Below are positions 27,588-36,343 of a DNA stretch of 64,000 bases, one piece after another; the stretch's first letter is position 1, and each line of letters begins with the position of its first letter. Source of the stretch: Ornithinimicrobium pekingense DSM 21552. GTDB lineage: Bacteria; Actinomycetota; Actinomycetes; Actinomycetales; Dermatophilaceae. Under the pieces are notes generated by a model that worked only from the letters and a program-made list of their open reading frames with translations, did no database searches and was not told the origin of the DNA. A program made the translations under genes and the position numbers. The stretch lies in assembly GCF_000421185.1 (NCBI RefSeq), contig NZ_ATWJ01000009.1:188868-252867 (forward strand), read 5' to 3'.

Positions 27588-29335
27588 GGCTCTGCCTTCC
27601 TGTCCTCGTCCGTCCTGGCATCGTCGTCCTCGAGGGCCTCCAGGGTCAGCACGACGAGCGCGCTCGTCCACCCGAGCGGCGCAGGCCCGCCGGGTCGGCC
27701 CTGCGAGTCCACCTTCTCCGGCAGCGAGCCCCACGGGGCGCGGTGCTCGTCGAGCCACCGCAGCCAGCGGTGGGCGATCTGCGTCTCGCCCGAGGCGGCC
27801 GCGGTGTAGGCGACCAGGGCGACCTCGGGGGTCCAGGAGATCCCGTCCTGCTTCCACGCCGACCCGGGCGCGAGGCCACCGCCCGGCCGGAGCGCCGACA
27901 CCTGGTAGTCCAGCCAGGCCGCACGGACGCCGGGGAGCGGGTCGGGATCGAAGGGCGGCATCAGCATGGCGGTGGCGGCGTCCACGCCGCCGTGGGTCCC
28001 GGCCCGCAGGAAGCCGGGCCCGAAGACGCGGTCGACCTCGGCCCGCACACCTGCGGCGGCCGCCGCGACCTGCTCCGCCCGCACGTGCTGCCCGAGCGAG
28101 CGGTAGTCGGCCGCGGCGAGGCGCAGCCCGGCCGCGACCGGGGCGCTCGCGCCCAGCAGGTGGTCGAAGGTGGTCTGCTCCCAGTAGTCCTGGCCGGGGG
28201 CGGGCAGGTGGCTGCCACCGCCGGTCGCCCGCAGGAGCTGGTCGGTGCAGCGGTCGCGCAGGTCGTCCACCCGCGCGGCGACGTCGGCAGCCCGCGACCG
28301 CCCGGTCTCGTGGACGGCCCAGAGCACCCAGCCGCAGCCGTCGACCTGGGCGCGGCGGGGGTCGTGGGACACCCGGTCCCCGTCACGCAGGTAGCGGGCG
28401 TCGAAGCCGTACATAGGGTCCAGGTAGAGGTCCCCCGCCAGCGCGAGCAGCTCGGCGGCCTGCTCCGCCTGCCCGGTGCGCGCGAGGGCGACCGCCACGA
28501 ACGCACCGTCGCGGGGCCAGAAGTAGTCCCAGTTGTTCGACGGCCCCGCATAGGGCAGACCCGGGCCGCCGTCCACGCCGGCGGTCAGCAGGCGCAGGTC
28601 GCGCAGGGCGGTGCGGCTCATGTCCTCGTAGGGCGTCCCCTCGCCCGGGACACCGCCGCTCTCCGGCCAGGCAAGAGCGTCCGCACCTGCGGGTGCGTCC
28701 CGGCCCGGCACGTGGAACGCCTCCCCCTCCAGGGCGACCCGGGCGTGCGGGTCGACCACCGGGTCGGTCCGCAGGGTCCAGGCACCCAGCGTCGTGACGA
28801 CCACCGCTCCCACCGCCAGCGCCGCCGCCCTGCGTGCACCCCTCCCCCGCAGCAGCCGGCGTCCTGCGGCCCGCACGCAGATGCCGACGGCAGCACCGAT
28901 GGCCAGCGCCGTCAGCGCGGGGACGACGTCCGGCACCGAGCAGGCGCGGGCGAGGGAGGGAACCGCATACTGGACCACCTCGACGAGCACCGGCACGGCG
29001 GCGGCCACCGCGACCCATCGCGCCCGTGCGGCCACCGCCACGCCGACCAGGAGCAGCAGCGCGACCGCACCCGCCCGTGGGTCCTGCCTCACCCACTCTG
29101 TCGGCCAGAGCAGATGGTCCGGACGCAGGTCGCAGGTGCGGGCAAGTCCCGGGACCGGGCCGCCCCGCGGTGGGACCAGGGACACCACGGACAGCGCCCC
29201 GAGGGCCCAGAGCGCCACCGCACGACCGTCGAGGGGCCTGCGTGCCACCAGGAGGAGCAGGAGCCCCGCCGCCCACAGGGCCGTCCAGAACCCCAGAGCC
29301 GGGTGCGCGTGGAGCAGCAGGCTCAGGGACGGCAC
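27584..29335 (-). CDS. VanZ-like membrane domain fused to a GH15-like glycosidase
   Basis: A 583-aa two-part protein. Residues 1 to about 190 form five to six membrane helices with VanZ-like features, notably EVVQYAVPSLARACSVPDVV before a Gly-rich helix. Residues 200-570 resemble the (alpha/alpha)6 barrel of glucoamylase-type family 15 hydrolases: NNWDYFWPRDGAFVAVAL, DGCGWVLWAVHE and DGISWTPEVALVAY. The catalytic part would face outside the membrane. Substrate is unknown; a cell-surface alpha-glucan or trehalose-like compound is possible. It is followed by map with an ATGA overlap. The fusion looks unusual to me. The general-acid and base residues could not be assigned with certainty. Confidence 0.75.
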   Translation of the reverse strand: MPSLSLLLHAHPALGFWTALWAAGLLLLLVARRPLDGRAVALWALGALSVVSLVPPRGGPVPGLARTCDLRPDHLLWPTEWVRQDPRAGAVALLLLVGVAVAARARWVAVAAAVPVLVEVVQYAVPSLARACSVPDVVPALTALAIGAAVGICVRAAGRRLLRGRGARRAAALAVGAVVVTTLGAWTLRTDPVVDPHARVALEGEAFHVPGRDAPAGADALAWPESGGVPGEGTPYEDMSRTALRDLRLLTAGVDGGPGLPYAGPSNNWDYFWPRDGAFVAVALARTGQAEQAAELLALAGDLYLDPMYGFDARYLRDGDRVSHDPRRAQVDGCGWVLWAVHETGRSRAADVAARVDDLRDRCTDQLLRATGGGSHLPAPGQDYWEQTTFDHLLGASAPVAAGLRLAAADYRSLGQHVRAEQVAAAAAGVRAEVDRVFGPGFLRAGTHGGVDAATAMLMPPFDPDPLPGVRAAWLDYQVSALRPGGGLAPGSAWKQDGISWTPEVALVAYTAAASGETQIAHRWLRWLDEHRAPWGSLPEKVDSQGRPGGPAPLGWTSALVVLTLEALEDDDARTDEDRKAEP

Positions 29336-29387
29336 ACCCGAACGCTACCCGCTGGGGCGCGCCGGCACGGACGTCGGCCCGCGAGCG

Positions 29388-29750
29388 CTAGAAGGCGACC
29401 TCCTGGGCGCGGCGTCGCACCTCGGTCTTGGATCCGGCCCGCAGGGAGGCGATGGCGCTGCCGCCGGCGAGGGTGTCGTCCGGCTCGTGCAGCCAGGCGA
29501 TGATCTCCTCGTCCGAGAGGCCACCGTCGGCCAGCACGGTCACCGTGCCCCGCAGGGAGGACAGCGGCCCGTCCTCGCCCAGGAAGTCGGCGGGCACCAT
29601 CACCGCCCGGTTGGGTCCCCGGCGCAGGCCGACGAGCTCGCGCTCCTGCAGCCAGCGCTTGACCTCGCCGAGGCTCGCGCCGGTGCGTTCCATGATCGCG
29701 GGGACGGTGAGCCACTCGCCGCCGTGAATTACATCGCTGTCACTTACCAC
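29388..29750 (-). CDS. Rv2175c-type DNA-binding protein
   Basis: A 120-aa winged helix-turn-helix protein of the Rv2175c family. The N-terminal HTH is WLTVPAIMERTGASLGEVKRWLQ (a single recognisable stretch of about 23 residues beginning at residue 13). The C-terminal half has DEEIIAWLHEPDDTLAGGSAI. In M. tuberculosis the homologue is phosphorylated by PknL, which abolishes DNA binding; here the kinase gene lies 1.4 kb away. The start is GTG at 29750 with a weak AGAAG site. Its Thr/Ser phosphosite cannot be assigned by eye. Confidence 0.88.
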   Translation of the reverse strand: MVSDSDVIHGGEWLTVPAIMERTGASLGEVKRWLQERELVGLRRGPNRAVMVPADFLGEDGPLSSLRGTVTVLADGGLSDEEIIAWLHEPDDTLAGGSAIASLRAGSKTEVRRRAQEVAF

Positions 29751-29917
29751 ATCTTCTAGTCAATCACACATAGCGACACGCGGTCGGACTGGTGCGATCG
29801 CCTGCGGACGGGTACTGTCCCTTCTGCCTCATCGGTGTCATCGCTCACACGAGTCACATGACCCCCGTGAGCTCGGCCTGTCCCGCTGCTGTCGATGGTC
29901 CCCGGAGGTCCCCCACC

Positions 29918-31147
29918 GTGCCGCTCTTCGCCGCCCTGCCGCCCACCGACCTGCCCACGGTCGCCTACGTCCCGACCGCCCTGCACACCGCCGAGCTCGT
30001 GACCGAGCGCAGCGCGGAGCGCCACACGGTGCGCTCGGGTGACACCGTCTACGGCATCGCCGCACGGTATGGCGTCTCGCCGACCTTGATCGTGCACGCC
30101 AACAACCTGTCCGAGGGCGGCCGCTGGATCCTGCCGGGGACGACGCTCGTGGTCCCCGGAGCCGACAGCGCGACCTCCCCCGGCACGACCGCCAAGGCCG
30201 GCACCAGGGCCAAGGAGCCCGCCGGCACCCGCGTCACCGTGCGCCAGGGCGACACCCTCTCCCACCTCGCCGCGCGGCACGGGACGACGGTGTCCGCCCT
30301 GGCGTCCGCCAACGGGCTGCGCGACACCCGCCTCATCTACCCCGGCCAGGTGCTCGTGCTCCCCGGGTCCGGTGACGGGGCGGCTCGCGGGAAGGCCACG
30401 CCAGGGTCCTCGCCCGCTGCCCGCCCCGCCACCGGTGCACCCGCCGCGACCGGCGGCACGGTGACCGTCCGGTCCGGGGACACGCTCACCGGGATCGCCG
30501 ACCGCAACGGCATCAGCGTGGCAGCCCTCGCCAAGACCAACCGGCTCTCGACGGCCGACTTCATCCACCCGGGGCAGAAGCTGCGGCTGCCCGGCGGTGC
30601 GACCCCCGAGCCGCGCGACCGCGCCTACGACCCCAGCACCGTCGGCGACTACAAGGCCGGTGAGAAGGTCGAGGACACCTTCCTGCACTATCGGTACAGC
30701 GACGGGGTGGCCCGATCGGCCGCCGCCAACCGCGACTACCTGGCCGCCGTCGACGTGCCGTCGCGCGAGGCGATGAAGCAGCTGATCGTGGAGACCAGCA
30801 AGCGCCACGGCGTGGACCACACGCTCATGCTCGCGCTGTCCTACCAGGAGTCTGGCTGGAACATGCGCGCGGTCTCCCCCGCCAACGCCATCGGCGCCAT
30901 GCAGGTCATCCCGACCTCCGGCGACTGGGCCAGCGCCCTCGTGGGTCGCCAGCTCAACCTGCTGGACCCCGCGGACAACGTCGAGGCCGGCGTCGTCATC
31001 ATGCGGGCGCTGCTGCACGCGGCGGACAAGGACGACCACGCGATCGGGGGCTACTACCAGGGCCTGGCCAGCGTCCGCGAGCACGGCCTGTTCGCCGACA
31101 CCAAGCAGTACGTGCGCAACATCCGCCACCTCATGGGGACGCTGTAG
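29918..31147 (+). CDS. LysM-repeat lytic transglycosylase
   Basis: A peptidoglycan-active protein of about 409 aa from GTG 29918. It has three LysM modules at about 36-80, 106-149 and 182-225 (each starting (H/V)TVR-GDT) and a C-terminal lytic transglycosylase domain. The catalytic Glu311 is in ALSYQESGWN, followed by SPANAIGAMQVIP. I chose GTG 29918 because GGAGG precedes it by about 9 nt. An in-frame ATG at 29858 and a GTG at 29792 are alternatives, and a possible -10 (TACTGT, 29813-29818) argues against 29792. No start gives a clear signal peptide, so export is unexplained. It lies between the Rv2175c gene and the PASTA kinase, which suits a cell-wall role. Confidence 0.85.
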   Translation: MPLFAALPPTDLPTVAYVPTALHTAELVTERSAERHTVRSGDTVYGIAARYGVSPTLIVHANNLSEGGRWILPGTTLVVPGADSATSPGTTAKAGTRAKEPAGTRVTVRQGDTLSHLAARHGTTVSALASANGLRDTRLIYPGQVLVLPGSGDGAARGKATPGSSPAARPATGAPAATGGTVTVRSGDTLTGIADRNGISVAALAKTNRLSTADFIHPGQKLRLPGGATPEPRDRAYDPSTVGDYKAGEKVEDTFLHYRYSDGVARSAAANRDYLAAVDVPSREAMKQLIVETSKRHGVDHTLMLALSYQESGWNMRAVSPANAIGAMQVIPTSGDWASALVGRQLNLLDPADNVEAGVVIMRALLHAADKDDHAIGGYYQGLASVREHGLFADTKQYVRNIRHLMGTL

Positions 31148-31197
31148 AACCGGTCGACCTCCCACGCAACGCCGTCCCCGCTCCGTAGAGTGGGGCC

Positions 31198-33222
31198 GTG
31201 AGTGCCCCGACCAACCCCGTGATCGACCGTGTCGTCGACGGTCGTTACCAGGTCGAGGCCGAGCTCGCCCGCGGCGGCATGGCCACGGTCTACCGGGCCC
31301 GGGACCTGCGCCTGGACCGCCCGGTCGCCCTCAAGGTCATGCGCGAGGACCTCGCGCGCGACGACACCTTCGTGCGCCGCTTCGTCCACGAGGCACGGGT
31401 CGCCGCCCGGCTGCAGCACCCCCACATCGTCAGCGTCTACGACCAGGGCGAGGACGACGGCGTCGTGTTCCTGGCGATGGAGCTGGTGGAGGGCAGCACG
31501 CTGCGCGACGTCATCTCCCGCCGGGCGCCGCTGTCCGCCCGCGACGCGCTGACCCTGCTGGTGCCCGTGGTGGAGGCCCTGGCCACCGCGCACGCCGCCG
31601 GCCTGGTGCACCGCGACGTCAAGCCCGAGAACGTCCTCCTCAGCCGCCGCGGCGGCGCGGTCAAGGTGACCGACTTCGGGCTGGCCCGCCTCGAGGGCAA
31701 CCCGCACGTCACCACCGAGATGCTGTGGGGCACGGCGGCCTACCTGGCACCGGAGCAGGTGGAGACGGGCAGCTCGGACGCGCGCACCGACGTGTATGCC
31801 GCCGCGCTGCTCTTCTTCGAGCTCCTCGCGGCACGCAAGGCCTTCCCCGGTGACGACCCGCTGCGCGTGGCCTACGAGCACGTCCACGGCGGGGTCCCGC
31901 ACGTCCGCGAGCTCGTGCCGACCGTCCCGCCGGCCGTCGAGGACCTGATCCTGCGCGCTGCCGCCACCGAGCCCGCCGACCGGCCCGCCGACGCGGCGGA
32001 GCTGCTCGACGAGCTGCGCCACCTCGAGCGCTCGCTCACCGCCGCCGAGCTCGACAGCGTGCCGCAGGTGCGCGACCACCCCGACCACACGGTCCCGGTC
32101 TACGTCGACGGCGCCCATCCCGACCGGACCCAGGTGGTCCGGCACGACAGGGGCCGGCCGCCCCGCGGCCACGGGACCGGCCGGTCCCGCCCCGGGCCCT
32201 CCGCCACCCGGCAGATACCCGTGCGCCGCGACGGCATACCCGCCGCCTCCACCGCCCGACCCTCCGGGGACGCGCGCTTCGCCCGCACCAGCGGCAACAG
32301 GACGCCCGCGCCGCGGCCGCGGCGCCGCTCCGGCAGCGGCGCCGCCTGGGTGCTCAGCCTCCTGCTGGTCCTGCTGGCCGCCGCCGGCGGGTACGGCTTC
32401 TGGTACCTCACGCAGGGCCCGGCCGTCCACTCGGCGATGCCGACCGTCGTCGGCCTCACCGAGCAGCAGGCCCGGACGGCGCTCGACGCCGAGGAGCTCG
32501 ACCCCGTCGTGGTGCTGGCCTACTCCGAGGAGGTGCCGACGAACGTCGTGGTGTCCGCCGACGCCGAGCCGGGCACCGAGCTGCGCCACGGCACGGACGT
32601 CGAGCTCGTCGTCTCCCGCGGGCCGGAGCGGTATGCCGTGCCCACGCTGCGGGGGGCCACGGCGGAGGAGGCGCGCTCCGCGCTGGAGGAGGTCAACCTC
32701 GCCCTGGGCGCCACGACGCAGGAGTACGACGAGACGGTCCCGGCCGGGCAGGTCCTCAGCTCCTCGCCCGCGGCCGGCGAGCAGCTCCCGCCGGGCACGT
32801 CCGTGAGCGTGGTCCTCAGCCGGGGGCAGGCGCCGGTGGACGTCCCCGACGTGACCGGACGCACCCAGCAGGAGGCCTCCGCCCTGCTGACCTCCGCCGG
32901 GCTGACCGTGCAGGTCGCCCCGGAGCAGGTGTTCGACGACGAGGTGCCCGCCGGCTCGGTCGTCACGCAGAGCCCCGGTCCCTCCTCGGTCGCCCGCGGC
33001 ACCCCCGTCACGCTCACCGTCTCCAAGGGGCCGGAGACCGTCGCCGTGCCCGACGTCGTGGGACGGCAGTTCCGCTCCGCCGAGGAGGAGCTGGTCGGCC
33101 TGGGCCTGACGGTGAAGCGGGAGGACATCGCCGGGGGCTTCTTCGAGACGGTGCGCGAGCAGTCGGTCGAGGCCGGCACGCAGGTGCCCAGGGGCACCGA
33201 GGTCGTCCTGCGCGTCGTCTGA
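31198..33222 (+). CDS. pknL: PASTA-domain Ser/Thr protein kinase (PknL-like)
   Basis: A 674-aa membrane receptor kinase. The Hanks-type kinase domain covers about 15-275: glycine loop LARGGMATVY (23-32), Lys46, HRD (138-140), DFG (159-161) and APEQ. A basic, Pro-rich juxtamembrane linker and one helix (about 382-403) lead to four extracellular PASTA repeats (about 410-674) that bind muropeptides or lipid II. The GTG start at 31198 is 50 bp after the transglycosylase. Position next to the Rv2175c gene and upstream of aroG matches pknL of M. tuberculosis, although the mycobacterial PknL lacks PASTA repeats. Likely targets include the Rv2175c-type regulator. Confidence 0.9.
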   Translation: MSAPTNPVIDRVVDGRYQVEAELARGGMATVYRARDLRLDRPVALKVMREDLARDDTFVRRFVHEARVAARLQHPHIVSVYDQGEDDGVVFLAMELVEGSTLRDVISRRAPLSARDALTLLVPVVEALATAHAAGLVHRDVKPENVLLSRRGGAVKVTDFGLARLEGNPHVTTEMLWGTAAYLAPEQVETGSSDARTDVYAAALLFFELLAARKAFPGDDPLRVAYEHVHGGVPHVRELVPTVPPAVEDLILRAAATEPADRPADAAELLDELRHLERSLTAAELDSVPQVRDHPDHTVPVYVDGAHPDRTQVVRHDRGRPPRGHGTGRSRPGPSATRQIPVRRDGIPAASTARPSGDARFARTSGNRTPAPRPRRRSGSGAAWVLSLLLVLLAAAGGYGFWYLTQGPAVHSAMPTVVGLTEQQARTALDAEELDPVVVLAYSEEVPTNVVVSADAEPGTELRHGTDVELVVSRGPERYAVPTLRGATAEEARSALEEVNLALGATTQEYDETVPAGQVLSSSPAAGEQLPPGTSVSVVLSRGQAPVDVPDVTGRTQQEASALLTSAGLTVQVAPEQVFDDEVPAGSVVTQSPGPSSVARGTPVTLTVSKGPETVAVPDVVGRQFRSAEEELVGLGLTVKREDIAGGFFETVREQSVEAGTQVPRGTEVVLRVV

Positions 33223-33226
33223 GGGC

Positions 33227-33826
33227 TCACCCCTGGTGGGCCCAGCGCTCCTCCAGGTCGACCCGGCCGCGGGGGTGATAGCCGTGCGACTCCCAGTAAC
33301 CCTGCTGCGGGGTGTGGTGGAAGCTGATCTCGGCGATCCACTTCGGGCCCTTGAAGCCGTAGAGGTGGGGCAGGACGACGCGCGCCGGCCAGCCGTGCTC
33401 ACGGGTCAGCGGCCGGCCGTCGGCCGTCGTCGCCAGCAGGGCGTCCGGGTGCAGCAGGTCCTCGACGAGGGCGCTGGAGGAGTAGCCGCGACGGGCCGCC
33501 AGCAGCGCGTGCACGGCGCCGTCCTCGGGCGGGGCCAGCGCCACGACGTCCCGCAGCCGCACGCCGCCCCACGTGATCGCCGGCACGGAGTGCCGGTCGA
33601 CGCAGTGCAGGCCGGCGGTGACCTCGACGTGCGGCAGGCTCTCGACCGCGGCCAGGTCGAGCACGAGGGCCCCGGGGTCACGCACCGCGCCGCACAGGGT
33701 CAGCGTCCAGGTCTCCGCGTCGACGACGGGCACCTTGCCGTAGTGCGACGCCCGCCACCGCGGCGCGGGGCGCTGCCCCGGGGGGAGCAGACCGGCATCG
33801 CGCCCCGTTCCCCCGGCCCCGTCCAC
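33227..33826 (-). CDS. Molybdopterin-dependent oxidoreductase, sulfite-oxidase fold
   Basis: A 199-aa protein matching the Mo-molybdopterin-binding domain of the sulfite oxidase family. The Mo-coordinating cysteine is Cys75 in GLHCVDRHS, followed by ITWGGVRLRDVV. The C-terminal signatures PARVVLPHLYGFKGPKW and YWESHGYH are also typical. There is no Tat signal and no heme or dimerisation domain, so it is a short, apparently cytoplasmic version. Substrate is unknown. The GTG start at 33826 leads an otherwise isolated gene that converges on the kinase, with only 4 bp between the stops. Confidence 0.85.
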   Translation of the reverse strand: MDGAGGTGRDAGLLPPGQRPAPRWRASHYGKVPVVDAETWTLTLCGAVRDPGALVLDLAAVESLPHVEVTAGLHCVDRHSVPAITWGGVRLRDVVALAPPEDGAVHALLAARRGYSSSALVEDLLHPDALLATTADGRPLTREHGWPARVVLPHLYGFKGPKWIAEISFHHTPQQGYWESHGYHPRGRVDLEERWAHQG

Positions 33827-33836
33827 GGGAACGACC

Positions 33837-34901
33837 CTACCTCCCGGTTCGTCGGGCCAGCAGGTCGCTGAGCCGGTCGGTCGCCCGGTCGGTCATCTCG
33901 TCGTCGACGTCCAGGTGCCACACGAAACGGGCGCGGCGAGGGTCGGTGGGGTAGCCCAGCACGCCGCGCTCCGCGGCCGCCTGCACGAAGTCCGGCCCGG
34001 TCCACCCGGCGGCGGACACGTCGAGCACGAGGATGTTGGTGTGCACGGCGGCGGGCTCGACGACACCCGCCGCGGCCTGCGCCAGGGCTTCGGCGGTCCG
34101 GCGCGCACGGGCGTGGTCGTCGGCCAACCGCTCCACGTGGTGGTCGAGCGCGTGCAGCCCGGCAGCGGCCAGGATGCCGACCTGGCGCATCCCGCCACCC
34201 AGGCGCTTGCGCCATACCCGGGCCTGGGCGATGTGCTCCCGCGAGGCGGCCAGCACCGACCCCACAGGCGCCCCGAGGCCCTTGCTCAGGCACACCGAGA
34301 CGGTGTCGGCGCAGGCGCCGTAGTCGGCCAGCGCGACACCGGCGGCGACGTGGGCGTTCCACAGCCGGGCGCCGTCGAGGTGGACCCCGACGCCGGCCGC
34401 CGCGGTCCGCTCGCGCAGCCGCCGCATCTCCTCGAGGGGCTGGACGGTGCCGCCGCCGAAGTTGTGGGTGTTCTCGACCACGACGCAGGCGGTGCTGACC
34501 TGGTAGGGACCGCCGTCGGCGACCATCATCTCCAGGGCGGTGTCAACCTCCAGCAGCCCGCGCTCGGCGACCCAGCTGCGGGTGGTGATGCCGGAGTAGG
34601 CGGCGGCTGCACCCAGCTCGGCGCGCAGCACGTGCGCCAGGGAGTCGGTGATGACCTCCTGGCCGGGGCCGGCGTGCAGGCGCAGCCCCACCTGGTTGGC
34701 CATCGAACCGGTGGGCATGAACAGCGCCGCCTCGTGCCCCAGCAGCCCGGCCACCCGCCGCTCCAGCTCGGCGACGGTCGGGTCCTCGCCGTAGACGTCG
34801 TCCCCGACCGCGGCGTCGACCATCGCCTGTCGCATGGCGGCCGTGGGGCGGGTGAGGGTGTCGGAACGCAGGTCGGCGACGACCTCGGGAGCCACGGTCA
34901 T
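33837..34901 (-). CDS. ltaE: Low-specificity L-threonine aldolase
   Basis: A 354-aa PLP enzyme (fold type I) cleaving L-threonine or allo-threonine to glycine and acetaldehyde. The N-terminal block DLRSDTLTRPTAAMR is the family signature. The PLP lysine is Lys207 (VSVCLSKGLGAPVGS) and the Asp that pairs with the pyridine ring is in VHLDGARL (Asp176). Its ATG follows the aroG stop directly (TAGATG on the coding strand), so it is translated as the second gene of an aroG-ltaE pair. Confidence 0.9.
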   Translation of the reverse strand: MTVAPEVVADLRSDTLTRPTAAMRQAMVDAAVGDDVYGEDPTVAELERRVAGLLGHEAALFMPTGSMANQVGLRLHAGPGQEVITDSLAHVLRAELGAAAAYSGITTRSWVAERGLLEVDTALEMMVADGGPYQVSTACVVVENTHNFGGGTVQPLEEMRRLRERTAAAGVGVHLDGARLWNAHVAAGVALADYGACADTVSVCLSKGLGAPVGSVLAASREHIAQARVWRKRLGGGMRQVGILAAAGLHALDHHVERLADDHARARRTAEALAQAAAGVVEPAAVHTNILVLDVSAAGWTGPDFVQAAAERGVLGYPTDPRRARFVWHLDVDDEMTDRATDRLSDLLARRTGR

Positions 34902-36275
34902 CTAGCGGACCCCCTTCTCCAGCATCTCGGCCACGACGAACGCCAGCTCCAGGCTCTGCTGGTGGTTGAGCCGGGGGTCGCACAGCGTCTCGTAGCGCAG
35001 CCCCAGGTCGTCCAGGTCCACCGGGTTGACGCCTCCGACGCACTCGGTGACGTCGTTGCCGGTCAGCTCCACGTGGATGCCGCCCGGGTGCGTGCCCGCC
35101 TCTGCGTGGGAGGCGAAGAAGCCGCGCACCTCGTCCACGACGTCCTCGAAGCGACGGGTCTTGTGCCCGCTGGGCGAGGTGAAGGTGTTGCCGTGCATCG
35201 GGTCGCACACCCAGCTGACGCGGTGCGCCTCCTCCCCGAGGGAGGTCAGCAGCGCCGGCAGGACGTCCCGCACGGTCCCCGCACCCATCCGGGTGATGAA
35301 CGTCAGCCGACCGGGCTCGCGCTCGGGGTCGACCTTGTCCATGAGCCGCAGCACCGTGTCTCGGTCGGCGGACGGGCCGAGCTTGACGCCGACGGGGTTG
35401 CGGATGCGCGAGACGAAGTCGATGTGCGCGCCGTCCAGGTCGCGGGTGCGCTCCCCCACCCAGACGAAGTGGCTGGAGGTGTCGTAGAGCAGGCCGGTGC
35501 GGTGGTCACGGCGCACCATCGGGCGCTCGTAGTCGAGCACGAGCGCCTCGTGCGCGGAGTAGAACTCCACCCGGCGCATCTCCTCGGCCTCGGCCACGCC
35601 GGAGGCCTCCAGGAAGCGCACGGCGCGGTCGATCTGGTGGGCCATCTGCTCGTAGCGGGCCTGCGCGGGTCCCTGGATGAAGCCCTTGTTCCAGGCGTGC
35701 ACGCTGCGCAGGTCGGCGAAGCCGCCGCTGGTGAAGCCGCGGACGAGGTTGAGGGTGGCCGAGCTGGCGTGGTAGGCGCGCAGGAGCCGGTCCGGGTCGT
35801 GGCGGCGGGAGGCCTCGGTGAACTCGAACCCGTTGACCATGTCGCCGCGGTAGGCGGGCAGGGTCACCCCGTCGCGGGTCTCGGAGTCGCTGCTGCGCGG
35901 CTTGGCGAACTGGCCGGCCATCCGCCCGACCTTGACGATCGGCATGCCGGCGCCGTAGGTCAGCACGACCGCCATCTGCAGGATCGTCTTGATGCGGTCG
36001 CGGATGTTGGGGCCCGTGACGTCGGCGAGGGTCTCGGCGCAGTCGCCGCCCTGCAGCGTGAAGGCGCGCCCCGCGCTCACCTCGGCCATGCGCTGGCGCA
36101 GCAGGTCGGCCTCACCGGCGAAGACCAGGGGCGGATAGGTGGAGAGCACCGCCAGCACCTGCGCGAGCTCGGCAGGGTCCCAGGAGGGCTGCTGCCGGGC
36201 CGGCAGGTCGGGCCAGTCGATGGACGGGGTGCTGCCGACGGGCGTGCCGGCGATGTCGGTGCTCACCCGCACCAT
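34902..36275 (-). CDS. aroG: Class II 3-deoxy-7-phosphoheptulonate synthase
   Basis: A 457-aa plant-type (class II) DAHP synthase, the first step of the shikimate pathway. Key blocks are visible: FTLQGGDCAET with the metal-binding Cys, RMAGQFAKPRSSD, HFVWVGERTR, NPVGVKLGPS, WVCDPMHGNT and HVELTGNDVTECVGG. Length fits the family. ATG at 36275 is preferred; a GTG at 36266 is an alternative, and neither has a strong ribosome binding site. Position between the kinase region and the acyltransferase matches aroG (Rv2178c) in M. tuberculosis. Confidence 0.94.
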   Translation of the reverse strand: MVRVSTDIAGTPVGSTPSIDWPDLPARQQPSWDPAELAQVLAVLSTYPPLVFAGEADLLRQRMAEVSAGRAFTLQGGDCAETLADVTGPNIRDRIKTILQMAVVLTYGAGMPIVKVGRMAGQFAKPRSSDSETRDGVTLPAYRGDMVNGFEFTEASRRHDPDRLLRAYHASSATLNLVRGFTSGGFADLRSVHAWNKGFIQGPAQARYEQMAHQIDRAVRFLEASGVAEAEEMRRVEFYSAHEALVLDYERPMVRRDHRTGLLYDTSSHFVWVGERTRDLDGAHIDFVSRIRNPVGVKLGPSADRDTVLRLMDKVDPEREPGRLTFITRMGAGTVRDVLPALLTSLGEEAHRVSWVCDPMHGNTFTSPSGHKTRRFEDVVDEVRGFFASHAEAGTHPGGIHVELTGNDVTECVGGVNPVDLDDLGLRYETLCDPRLNHQQSLELAFVVAEMLEKGVR

Positions 36276-36343
36276 GATAGGAGCCGGTGGGTGCTGCCTC
36301 TGACGCAGCGTCAGGTGAGGGCTCAGACCTGACGGGTATGCGG

